From Microbulbifer hainanensis (GTDB taxonomy: Bacteria; Pseudomonadota; Gammaproteobacteria; Pseudomonadales; Cellvibrionaceae), in the NCBI RefSeq assembly GCF_014904735.1, contig NZ_JACZCR010000039.1, positions 1 through 64,000 of the forward strand: DNA of 64,000 nt, given 5' to 3'. Below are positions 36,377 through 44,135 of this stretch, one piece after another; within the stretch, counting starts at the first letter, position 1, and every line of letters starts with the position of its first letter. The notes under the pieces are model-generated. The model was not told the origin of the DNA, did no database searches, and saw nothing but the letters and a program-made list of their open reading frames with translations. The translations under genes and the position numbers were made by a program.

Positions 36377-36926
36377 GCCAAATCATCGTATTGCTGCTGA
36401 ATTTAAACCGGCTAAAAGCGCTATATTTACACTAGGGTCACTATTAATTGCGGCAACCCTGATAGTTTGGGGAGCTTGGTATATTTCAGAAGATAAGCTC
36501 TTAGCTGGATCTCTGTTATTTATACCAGGAACTTTGGCTGGTTTCGCAAGCTATCTTTTAGGTTTTCGGTCTAGCAAGGATCAAGATTTGGAAGATGGTC
36601 ATCCATTTCAAATTTCCGCTAGCGACAGCGCATATGAGTTAAGTGCTGATCCAAGGACTAGCCAAGATGTTCTGCTTAACTTGATTGCAACTGCTGCTCA
36701 AACGATGAAGGATCGAAAACCGTTACCTGAAGCTAGTGGGATAGTCGGTAAAGATGGAACTGGCGTAGCTTCAGGGAAAGAGGAGGCAAATAAAACAATT
36801 TGTGCAATAAATCAGCAGCAGGTAAACGATATGACGGCGCTGGAAGCGGCGATGACCGTTGAGCAAAAAATCGATCCAGCCATAGTTGCCAAAGCACCAA
36901 CAAATAAAGAACCAGAATCTCGGTAA
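36369..36926 (+). CDS. Hypothetical two-helix membrane protein
   Basis: Unrecognised protein of 185 residues. Two hydrophobic helices lie at about 17-39 and 43-66, joined by a short ISEDK turn, giving a hairpin anchor. The rest is a long hydrophilic tail with no known motif (Asp/Ser-rich, ending PTNKEPESR). The start ATG overlaps the end of the 133-residue gene (ATG 36369 against stop 36376), a sign of translational coupling. It shares the low GC of the island, so it may act with the GIY-YIG membrane protein. Confidence 0.6.
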   Translation: MYEPNHRIAAEFKPAKSAIFTLGSLLIAATLIVWGAWYISEDKLLAGSLLFIPGTLAGFASYLLGFRSSKDQDLEDGHPFQISASDSAYELSADPRTSQDVLLNLIATAAQTMKDRKPLPEASGIVGKDGTGVASGKEEANKTICAINQQQVNDMTALEAAMTVEQKIDPAIVAKAPTNKEPESR

Positions 36927-37107
36927 AATACTAATAACAATCAGAGTCACGCAAGCCCCCTCGGGTGGGAAGTCCATTCCAGCGCTTCGAGTTTCTACTC
37001 TAGCCCGTTTTGTAGACGTTACGCGGGTAACATCAAATGTACTGCCCAGAGAGTAGGGTCCTAAATAGACCAAGAATCTATATAAGGAATTGGGGGCTAC
37101 GGTTGCG

Positions 37108-37308
37108 CTACCGCAACAACCGCACCCCATAAATCCCCCCGGCCAGAGATTCCGGCCCCGCCTCAAACCGCAGCTCCAACTTGTCGCTCTCGCGTTCCAA
37201 CAGTACCTCGGGTAGCGGGTAGTCGACGCTATAGAATTCATCTCCCTTGTCGCCTTTCAGCGCCACATCTGCCAGCTTGACGCCGTTCAGCAGAATCTCG
37301 AAGTCTGG
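37108..37308 (-). pseudogene. Relic of a GH127-family C-terminus
   Basis: Read on the minus strand this stretch encodes an ending SLAGGIYGVRLLR and stop (37110-37108), matching SIAGGIYGIRLLRD at the end of the intact GH127 gene (stop at 38234). Upstream residues EILLNGVKLADVALKGDKGD also match. Identity is uneven: 37244-37304 matches 38373-38433 with a single mismatch in 61 bp, while the rest has diverged strongly. Only about 67 codons remain, so it is nonfunctional. Confidence 0.8.
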
Positions 37309-37310
37309 AG

Positions 37311-37370
37311 CATTCGGAAGTCAACGCGTTGCGGAACAGGCTGGCTGCGCACGGGATAGCCGGTTTCTAA
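37311..37370 (+). pseudogene. Relic of the ligB 3' end
   Basis: Twenty codons ending LRNRLAAHGIAGF and stop match the last residues of lig[14 protein letters not shown] (34456-34500). The last 42 bp agree at 33 positions and the differences are mostly at third codon positions, so this is a diverged homologous gene end rather than a fresh duplication. It abuts the GH127 relic and, with ligB, brackets the AT-rich island in direct orientation. Confidence 0.8.
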
Positions 37371-37514
37371 GTGCAAGCCGATGTTTCAAGTGCTATAGGT
37401 GAAACACGGCGTAACGCTCGTGTCGAAAGCGAGATCGGAATCTATTGCTTTGCCGGCACTCGATGTCGGCGAGCCTGAATTCGGCCGGCGCAAGGTGAAT
37501 TTGATGCCGGGGTT

Positions 37515-37542
37515 TTGAGGCTCATACCCAATGACATACAAT
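37515..37542 (+). promoter_or_regulatory. Probable tpx promoter
   Basis: TTGAGG (37515-37520), 16-bp spacer, TACAAT (37537-37542), 38 bp before the tpx start codon. Spacing and -10 quality are acceptable for sigma-70. Confidence 0.45.
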
Positions 37543-37580
37543 CGCCTAAACCACTCCAGCCTATCAGTAAGGAAATGAAT

Positions 37581-38075
37581 ATGGCGACTGTCACCCTTAA
37601 AGGGAATCCCATTACTACCGTCGGTGAGTTGCCCGCAGTTGGCACTATCGCTCCCGACGCCAGCGTAACGATGACCGACCTGTCTGAAAAAAATATCGCT
37701 GATTTTCGCGGTCAGCGCCTGGTGCTCAATATCTTTCCCTCGGTGGACACGCCGACTTGTTCAGCCTCGGTGCGTGAGTTCAATCAGCGTGCCGGGGACA
37801 TGGATAATGTTGTCGTGCTCAATGTCTCTGCCGATTTGCCATTCGCACTGGCACGATTCTGCGGTGCCGAAGGCATTGACAATGTGTTGAGCGGTTCCTG
37901 TTTTCGTTCCGATTTTGGTGAGCAATACGGTGTGACTTTTTCTTCCGGTCCGCTGACTGGCCTGCTGTCGCGCTCGGTTGTGGTGGTGGATACCGATGGC
38001 AAAGTGCTGTACCGCGAGCAGGTGAGCGAAACCGCCGAAGAGCCGGATTACGCCGCGGCACTGGCAGCGTTGTAA
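37581..38075 (+). CDS. tpx: Thiol peroxidase (atypical 2-Cys peroxiredoxin) Tpx
   Basis: Peroxiredoxin reducing hydroperoxides with thioredoxin, 164 residues. The peroxidatic cysteine is in FPSVDTPTCSASVREFNQ and the resolving cysteine in PFALARFCGAEG, the Tpx arrangement. It starts MATVTLKGNPIT like E. coli Tpx. ATG 37581 is chosen over the longer frame from 37515 because TAAGGA lies 7 nt before it and the length then fits the family. It is convergent with the GH127 gene and shows no functional link to the arabinan genes. Confidence 0.93.
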   Translation: MATVTLKGNPITTVGELPAVGTIAPDASVTMTDLSEKNIADFRGQRLVLNIFPSVDTPTCSASVREFNQRAGDMDNVVVLNVSADLPFALARFCGAEGIDNVLSGSCFRSDFGEQYGVTFSSGPLTGLLSRSVVVVDTDGKVLYREQVSETAEEPDYAAALAAL

Positions 38076-38233
38076 CTGATCTCTTCCAGGGCGGAGTGCG
38101 GGCGCGCTACCCGGCCGGTGCGGCGCTCGATCCATTTGTCCGGGCCAGAGCGGCTGTGCGGGCCGCAACCGCACCCGCCCCAGGGCAATGATCAAGTGTC
38201 CGGGGGCGGGAAGTCCCGGGCGAAAATCGCATC

Positions 38234-40627
38234 TCAATCCCGCAATAAGCGAATACCGTAGATGCCACCGGCAATGGAACCGGATGCGGCCCTGAAACGC
38301 AGTTTCAGCTGCGGCGCTTTACGGTTCTGAATCTGTGGTGTCAGCGGGTAATCCACACTGAAGAATTGATCCCCCTTGTCGCCTTTCAGCGCCACATCTG
38401 CCAGCTTGACCCCGTTCAGCAGAATCTCGAAGTTCCGCCCCGCATCCAGCCCGTAATAGGTAATCCGCAGCGTCTTCGCCTCGTGCTTGGGATCCTTGAG
38501 CTGATAGCTGAACCAGTCTTTGCTGTGACGCCAGTGGCGGCCGTTGTGAATGCCCGCTTCGGTTTGCTCGCCGGCGAAGAAGTGGTCCGCTTCCGGTTGT
38601 TGTTCGCCGGGGGAGATCGAGTCGACAGTCTGAGCCGCCAGTGCCAGGCGCGCGGCGTCCGCCTTGGCGTATTGCTGCTTGCGTTGCGCAAGCTGTTCAG
38701 GCGTTTCCACCGGCCAGTAGACCATGTAGCGGGATTCGTGCAGGCGGAAGAAGGGAATCAGTTCCAGGTTGTCGTGGGCTTTGTTGTGGCTGCTGGTCCG
38801 CAGTTCCTTCGGTGCGGCGAAGTGCAGCTGGTCGCCGGGCAGGCGCTTGAGGCGCTGTAGGAAATCGTGATCCTCGCTGACGAATACCGGCGATTGGTCC
38901 AGCGGGCACATTTGACTGCTGGGGATATGGCCCATGCGGCTGGCGTCTGCGAAAAAGTTGAGTTTTTCCTCGGTAAAGGGCTGCGTCTTTGCCGCCAGTA
39001 CCACCGGGCCATAGAGCAGCGCGAAGTAGTCGGAACCGTCCGGCATCTGCTCCATTTCCGGATGCATCGGCAGTGCCACATCAATGCGGTCGCCGGCGCT
39101 CCAGTGGCGCTTGATCGCGATGTAGCTGCCGGGCTTGCCGTAAAACTGGTAGGGCTTGCCATTGATACGGATTGCCAGTGCACCCTCCGCCACCCAGCTG
39201 GGGTACCGCAGCTGCAGGGTAAAGTTTGCATCGCGGTCCAGAGTGATGCTGGTGGACTCATTGTCGGGAATGCGGTTGCGTTGGGTCAGGGTCAGGCTTT
39301 TTTCCTTCCACTTGAGGGTGGAGGGAATAAACAGGTTCACGAACAGGTCGTCACTGCGGTGGGCGTAAATCATCGTGCCGTATTTGCTGTGGTTCTCTAT
39401 CCCGGAGCCGACGCAGCACCACATGGCCTTCTGCGGCTGCGAGTAGACGCGATAGTGTTGCGGGCGCATCGGCGTGAAATAGACCAGGCCACCGGTGTCC
39501 GGGTTTTGCGATGAAAGAATATGGTTGTATAGGGCGCGCTCGTAATAGCGCACATAGCGCGTATCCGGATGGGCCAGGTACAGCAGCCGCGTGAGCTTGA
39601 GCATATTGTAGGTGTTGCAGGTTTCCGGCCCCTCCACGTCCTCGATCATCGGGGAGAAGTCTTTGCGGCTGTGGAAGTGCTCGCGCACGCTGTTGCCGCC
39701 AATGGCGACGGTGCGGTGCTCTACCACTTCGCTCCAAAAATATTCCGCGGCGTCCCGCCAGGTTTTATCGCCGGTGAGCTCACCGACGCGCTCGTAGCCG
39801 ATCACCTTGGGGATCTGAGTATTGGCGTGCATGCCAGTCAGTTTGTCCTGATGTTTTTCCAGCGGCTGCAGGATGACCTTGTGGGACAGGCGGCGGGCGA
39901 CCTGAAGGTATTTGTCGTCGCCGGTGATTTCCGCCACATCGGCGTAGACCTCGTTCAGGCCGCCGTGCTCGCTGCGCAGTATGTCCTGTACCTGCGCGTC
40001 GCTGAGCTTACCGACCAGGCGTACCCCCCAGTCGGAAAGCTGCACCAGCATGGCTTTCGCCTGCTCGCTGCCGGTATAGCGGTAGGCGTCGCGCAGCCCG
40101 GCGAACAGCTTGTGGATGTTGTAGAGCGGTACCCATTTCTGGTTCAGCGTGAACAGGTCTGCGCTGATTTCGCCGGCGGTGATCTGCTGCCACATCTTGG
40201 CGCCGCCGGGAATGCCACCGATATAGCCGTCGCCGTTGGCCTTCTGTGCGCGCTGCAATTCACCGAGCATATAGTGCAGACGGTCAAGCACTGCCTGATC
40301 ACCGCTGGCGGCGTAAGCAAGACTGAGTGCGGAGAGATAGTGGCCGCCGATATGGCCGTCGAGGCCGGTGTTTTCCCAGTTTTCGTAGCTCTCTGCTTTT
40401 GGTTTGAGGCCGGCTTCGCGCAGGAACGGCGCCAGTAGCCGATCCGGCTCCATGGACAGGATATAAGCGATATTGGTGTCCTGGGCGTGCTTGAACGGGC
40501 TGTCCAGTAGGCGTACGTCGGCAAGCGGGAAAGCTTGTGCCGGTTGTTCCGGCGCTGCGGCGATGGATGTGGTCGCGGTGAGGCTGGCGAAGGAGGACAG
40601 GGCGAGGGCAGAGATTATTTTTTTCAT
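38234..40627 (-). CDS. GH127 beta-L-arabinofuranosidase-family enzyme, exported
   Basis: Glycoside hydrolase family 127 (formerly DUF1680), 797 residues with a signal peptide (cleavage near residue 24). The catalytic barrel opens with the LDGHIGGHYLSALS segment. Active-site residues of the founding enzyme HypBA1 (Glu, Cys, Cys-Cys on zinc) are conserved: Glu335 and Cys337 in GPETCNTYNM, and Cys404-Cys405 in MWCCVGSG. A C-terminal beta-sandwich ends the protein. GH127 usually releases beta-linked L-arabinofuranose, as in extensin-type glycans and some arabinans. It follows the GH43 arabinanase gene by 105 bp on the same strand, likely one operon. Confidence 0.9.
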   Translation of the reverse strand: MKKIISALALSSFASLTATTSIAAAPEQPAQAFPLADVRLLDSPFKHAQDTNIAYILSMEPDRLLAPFLREAGLKPKAESYENWENTGLDGHIGGHYLSALSLAYAASGDQAVLDRLHYMLGELQRAQKANGDGYIGGIPGGAKMWQQITAGEISADLFTLNQKWVPLYNIHKLFAGLRDAYRYTGSEQAKAMLVQLSDWGVRLVGKLSDAQVQDILRSEHGGLNEVYADVAEITGDDKYLQVARRLSHKVILQPLEKHQDKLTGMHANTQIPKVIGYERVGELTGDKTWRDAAEYFWSEVVEHRTVAIGGNSVREHFHSRKDFSPMIEDVEGPETCNTYNMLKLTRLLYLAHPDTRYVRYYERALYNHILSSQNPDTGGLVYFTPMRPQHYRVYSQPQKAMWCCVGSGIENHSKYGTMIYAHRSDDLFVNLFIPSTLKWKEKSLTLTQRNRIPDNESTSITLDRDANFTLQLRYPSWVAEGALAIRINGKPYQFYGKPGSYIAIKRHWSAGDRIDVALPMHPEMEQMPDGSDYFALLYGPVVLAAKTQPFTEEKLNFFADASRMGHIPSSQMCPLDQSPVFVSEDHDFLQRLKRLPGDQLHFAAPKELRTSSHNKAHDNLELIPFFRLHESRYMVYWPVETPEQLAQRKQQYAKADAARLALAAQTVDSISPGEQQPEADHFFAGEQTEAGIHNGRHWRHSKDWFSYQLKDPKHEAKTLRITYYGLDAGRNFEILLNGVKLADVALKGDKGDQFFSVDYPLTPQIQNRKAPQLKLRFRAASGSIAGGIYGIRLLRD

Positions 40628-40732
40628 GGGGCGGTACCTGCAGAAATACTGTGACGGTGCGCGGTTCCCTCTCCCGGGCCTGGAAGAGGGGTCCGGAAGA
40701 GGGGCCTGGGAGAGAAGGGGGCGGTGGAGCTG

Positions 40733-41776
40733 TTAATCCAGCAGCTGGCTCTGGTAGCTGTCCAGCTGCGCCGGATCCACTACCGGCCATAAATCCTTGT
40801 CCCATTTAAGGTCGAGGATCTTCAGTTTCTGCAGTCCGTTGTCCGCGTGTTCGTAAGCGTGCAGGACGAGGTAATCCTTACCGTCAAAAGTGTAGACGCC
40901 GTTGTGGCCGAGACCGGGCCAGCGCTTGTTGCCGGCGATCAGCGGGGTGCCGCCGCCATTGGCGAGATCCTTGCCGGATTTGTCAAGATAGGGGCCGGTC
41001 ACTTTTTTCGCGCGACCGACCGCGAGCCGGTAGGTGCTGTCGTCGCCGCGACAGCAGAGGCCGCGGGAGATAAACAGGTAGTAGTAACCGTTTTTCTTGA
41101 AGATGAACGGGCCTTCCAGTTCCGCGGGACCGGGCTTGTCGTCCGGGGTAAACGGCGGGCGTTCGGCGCGGGCGATGGTGTGCCACTCTTGCGGCACCGC
41201 AAGCTTTGTCCAGCTGTCGTCCAGCTTGACCAGCTTCAGGCCACCCCAGAAGGAGCCGAAGCTCATCCAGGCGGTGCTCTGGTCGTCCAGTACGATATTG
41301 GGATCGATCGCGTTCCAGTTGTCCCGGTTCGGCACCGACTCTACGACGATGCCCTGGTCACGCCACTGGTAGTCCGGTGATTGCGGATCCAGGGTGTCAT
41401 TGATGGTGACGCCAATGGCCGAGGTATTTTTACCGAAGGCGGAGACCGAATAATAGAGATAGTAGCGGCCATCGCGCTCGATCACGTCCGGCGCCCACAG
41501 GTGGCCATTGAATTCCGGGGCGACGTTTTTTGCCCAGGTCGGCTCGGTGGCGAAGGCGCGGCCGGCGCGGTGCCAGTGCAGGCGATCTTTTGAGCGGTAG
41601 ATGGTGATACCGGGCCCGGTGCTGAACAGGTAGTAGTCCTTGCCTTCGCGGGCCATGACCGGGTCGTGGATGCTGACTTGTGGCACTTTCGCGCCGGCAT
41701 CGGCCTGGGTGCAGGCGCTGAGTAACAGCGTGAACAAAATGCTCGCGCGGGTCAGGGGGGAGGCGAAGCGGGACAT
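40733..41776 (-). CDS. GH43 endo-alpha-1,5-arabinanase-type lipoprotein
   Basis: Family 43 propeller enzyme, 347 residues, with a lipoprotein signal (LLLSAC, Cys22). Catalytic positions are visible: base Asp in SIHDPVMAREGKDYYLFST, Asp in NAIDPNIVLDDQSTAWMSFGSFWGG, and acid Glu in ELEGPFIFKKNGYYYLFIS. The FGSFWGG and CCRGDDSTYRLAVGR patterns are characteristic of endo-1,5-arabinanases of the AbnA type. ATG 41776 is used; upstream MQRYKKREP from 41803 would spoil the lipoprotein signal. It is divergent from the GH43 gene at 42000, with a shared control region containing an operator-like element. Confidence 0.9.
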   Translation of the reverse strand: MSRFASPLTRASILFTLLLSACTQADAGAKVPQVSIHDPVMAREGKDYYLFSTGPGITIYRSKDRLHWHRAGRAFATEPTWAKNVAPEFNGHLWAPDVIERDGRYYLYYSVSAFGKNTSAIGVTINDTLDPQSPDYQWRDQGIVVESVPNRDNWNAIDPNIVLDDQSTAWMSFGSFWGGLKLVKLDDSWTKLAVPQEWHTIARAERPPFTPDDKPGPAELEGPFIFKKNGYYYLFISRGLCCRGDDSTYRLAVGRAKKVTGPYLDKSGKDLANGGGTPLIAGNKRWPGLGHNGVYTFDGKDYLVLHAYEHADNGLQKLKILDLKWDKDLWPVVDPAQLDSYQSQLLD

Positions 41777-41890
41777 AGGCTCTCTCTTCTTATATCGCTG
41801 CATTGCTGCCGATGCTGTTATTGATTTCGGTGGGCGAGTTTAATTCACGCCGGGTTGCATCGGGACGACCGGCCCCGGAGTATTCCGGGG

Positions 41891-41919
41891 TTGAGGCTCT
41901 ATTAGTATTATAATAATAT
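41891..41919 (+). promoter_or_regulatory. Promoter/operator between divergent GH43 genes
   Basis: TTGAGG (41891-41896), 17-bp spacer, TAATAT (41914-41919). The spacer and -10 carry the palindrome TATTATAATA (41906-41915) within ATTATAATAATAT, a variant of the ACAATAAT element at the other pentose promoters. It could control the plus-strand GH43 genes and, by proximity, the divergent arabinanase operon. Confidence 0.5.
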
Positions 41920-41999
41920 CGTTTCGAATGCAGCAACCAATGCTGCCAAGCAATAAAAGAATAACTGCAGCGATGACGAATTTCCGCTCAAGGCCACGG

Positions 42000-42995
42000 A
42001 TGCACACCATCCGCTACCTGCTCGGTGCCTGCCTGCTCTGGCTGGGGGCGACCAGTGTGGTGGCCGCCGAATATCACAATCCGCTGGTGCCGCAACGGGC
42101 CGATCCCTGGGTGCTCCGCTGGGATGGCTATTACTACTTTATTGCCACGGTACCGGAATACGACCGTATCGAACTGCGCCGTTCCACCACCATCAATGGC
42201 CTGGCCAGTGCGCCGGCGGACGTCATCTGGAGCAAACACGCCAGCGGGCCCATGAGCCGCAATATCTGGGCGCCGGAGCTGCACCGGATCGACGGTGCCT
42301 GGTATATCTATTTCGCTGCCGGCGAAGCCGGCGACCCTTTCCATCTCCGCATGTACGTCCTGCGCAATACTGCCGACAACCCCTTAGACGGCCAGTGGGA
42401 GGAGTTGGGGCGTATCGCGACGCCACTGGATACTTTCTCGCTGGATGCGACCACCTTTTTTCACAACGGCAAGCAATACCTGCTGTGGGCGCAGTCCGAT
42501 GCCGGAGGCACCTACAACTCGGCGCTGCTGATGGCGGAGATGAAACCCCCTACGCAAATCCGTAAGCCGGTAGTGATGCTGAGCAAGCCGGAGCTGGATT
42601 GGGAAACCATTGGCTTCAAGGTCAATGAAGGGCCTGCGGTACTCGAGAGGAACGGCCGCATCTTTGTCACTTACTCAGCCAGCGCCACCGACAGCCACTA
42701 TGCCATGGGGCTGCTGTGGGCCGACGCCGATGCGGATCTGATGGATCCGAAAACGTGGCATAAGTCACCCAAACCGGTTTTTTACACCAATCCCGCGGTG
42801 GAGCGGTTCGGCCCGGGACACAACAGTTTTACCCTGGCCGAAGATGGTGTCACCGATCTGATGGTGTACCACGCGCGGGATTACCGGGATATCGAGGGCA
42901 ACCCGCTGCGCGACCCCAACCGCGCTACCCGGGTGCGCGTGCTGCACTGGGATAAAAACGGAATGCCGGATTTTCGCCAGGGTGAAGGGGACTGA
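42000..42995 (+). CDS. Exported GH43 arabinofuranosidase-type hydrolase
   Basis: Family 43 enzyme, about 331 residues, with a signal peptide (LLGACLLWLGATSVVA/AEYHN). Catalytic residues: Asp in QRADPWVLRWDGYYYFIATV, Asp in SLDATTF and Glu in NEGPAVLERNGR. It is the exported counterpart of the cytoplasmic GH43 at 16649. ATG 42000 with AAGG 6 nt upstream is preferred; ATG 41973 or 41928 are possible. It is first of three GH43 genes on this strand with gaps of 86 and 73 bp. Predicted to release arabinose in the periplasm or outside. Confidence 0.88.
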   Translation: MHTIRYLLGACLLWLGATSVVAAEYHNPLVPQRADPWVLRWDGYYYFIATVPEYDRIELRRSTTINGLASAPADVIWSKHASGPMSRNIWAPELHRIDGAWYIYFAAGEAGDPFHLRMYVLRNTADNPLDGQWEELGRIATPLDTFSLDATTFFHNGKQYLLWAQSDAGGTYNSALLMAEMKPPTQIRKPVVMLSKPELDWETIGFKVNEGPAVLERNGRIFVTYSASATDSHYAMGLLWADADADLMDPKTWHKSPKPVFYTNPAVERFGPGHNSFTLAEDGVTDLMVYHARDYRDIEGNPLRDPNRATRVRVLHWDKNGMPDFRQGEGD

Positions 42996-43081
42996 CCGCG
43001 GCCGCTTGAGAGCGCGGTACCCTTTGTTGGCGAGCAGTTGGTTTCAGAAAAATAGATAAATAAGTAAAAGGTTTTGTTGCG

Positions 43082-44062
43082 ATGAAGACAGTGAGAAAAA
43101 GCGCGCTGGCCGTCCTGGCAATGTCCGCGATGTTGCCGCTACTGGCCCAGGCGTCCAATCCGGCAATTACCGACACACTCACCGCTGATCCGGCGGCGCT
43201 GGTCGATGGCGATACGGTATACCTCTACACCGGGCACGACGAAGCCAAGGACAACAAAGATTTCTACAGAATGAACAAGTGGCTGGTGTTTTCCTCCCAG
43301 GACATGGTGCACTGGAAAAACGAGGGTTCCCCGCTAGCGGTCAAGGATTTCAAGTGGGCCAAGAGTGATGCCTGGGCCGGTCATGTGGTAAAGAAAAACG
43401 GCAAGTACTACTGGTATGTCACTGTTCGTCACCGGGATATCAATGGTTTTGCCATCGGCGTGGCGGTATCCGACAGCCCCACCGGTCCGTTCAAGGATGC
43501 CCTGGGCAAGGCCCTCATCAGCAATGATATGACCACGGATACCGAGATCGACTGGGACGACCTGGATCCGGCAGTGTTTATCGATGAAGACGGCCAGGCC
43601 TACCTGTTCTGGGGAAACACCAAGCCGCGCTACGCGAAGCTGAAAGACAATATGGTTGAACTGGATGGCCCCATCCATAGTCTCGACCTGCCGAATTTCA
43701 CCGAAGCCATCTATGTGCACAAGCACGGCGATTACTACTACCTGACATATTCCATGGGCTTCCCGGAAAAAACTGCCTATGCGATGAGTAAATCCATCGA
43801 CGGGCCCTGGGAGTACAAGGGAATCCTCAACGAGCTGGCGGGTAACTCGAATACCAATCACCAGTCGATCATCGAATTCAAAGACCGCTCCTTTTTCATT
43901 TATCACAACGGCGGCACGCCGCAGGGGGGTAGCTTCCGGCGCTCCGTGTGCATCGATGACCTGCACTACAACCCGGACGGCACTATCCAGCGGATAGTGA
44001 TGACTTCCGAAGGCGTGGATCCGGTGCAGTCGGGTGTGTCTAGGGAAACCGCAGCCAATTGA
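43082..44062 (+). CDS. Exported GH43 hydrolase (arabinofuranosidase/xylosidase type)
   Basis: Family 43 enzyme, 326 residues, with a signal peptide ending near LLAQA/SNPAITD. Base Asp in TLTADPAALVDGDTVYLYTGHD, Asp in LDPAVFIDEDGQAYLFWGN and acid Glu in FTEAIYVHKHGDYYYLTYS are visible. This is a different GH43 subgroup from its neighbours (WLVFSSQDMVHWKNEG and WAGHVVKKNGKYYWY patterns), whose members act as arabinofuranosidases, xylosidases or arabinoxylan debranching enzymes. Context favours arabinan side-chain removal. Confidence 0.88.
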   Translation: MKTVRKSALAVLAMSAMLPLLAQASNPAITDTLTADPAALVDGDTVYLYTGHDEAKDNKDFYRMNKWLVFSSQDMVHWKNEGSPLAVKDFKWAKSDAWAGHVVKKNGKYYWYVTVRHRDINGFAIGVAVSDSPTGPFKDALGKALISNDMTTDTEIDWDDLDPAVFIDEDGQAYLFWGNTKPRYAKLKDNMVELDGPIHSLDLPNFTEAIYVHKHGDYYYLTYSMGFPEKTAYAMSKSIDGPWEYKGILNELAGNSNTNHQSIIEFKDRSFFIYHNGGTPQGGSFRRSVCIDDLHYNPDGTIQRIVMTSEGVDPVQSGVSRETAAN

Positions 44063-44135
44063 TATGGTCGGGGGCCGCTGCCGTTAGCGCGGACTTCCGC
44101 CTTTTTGAACAGATAGGAATGCAGGTAAGTAGCAG

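Larger units (their letters stand above)
36927..37580. other. Scar region with gene relics between island and tpx
   Basis: No intact gene. Composition returns to high GC near 36950. It contains a GH127 C-terminal relic (37108-37308, minus), a ligB C-terminal relic (37311-37370, plus) directly abutting it, unassigned sequence, and the tpx promoter (37515-37542). The juxtaposed fragments mark past recombination or insertion at this site. Confidence 0.6.

Noticed and set aside
36771-37241. 156-codon minus-strand frame over the scar region
   Set aside because: It is out of frame with the GH127 relic and antisense to the island gene end; composition is noncoding-like.
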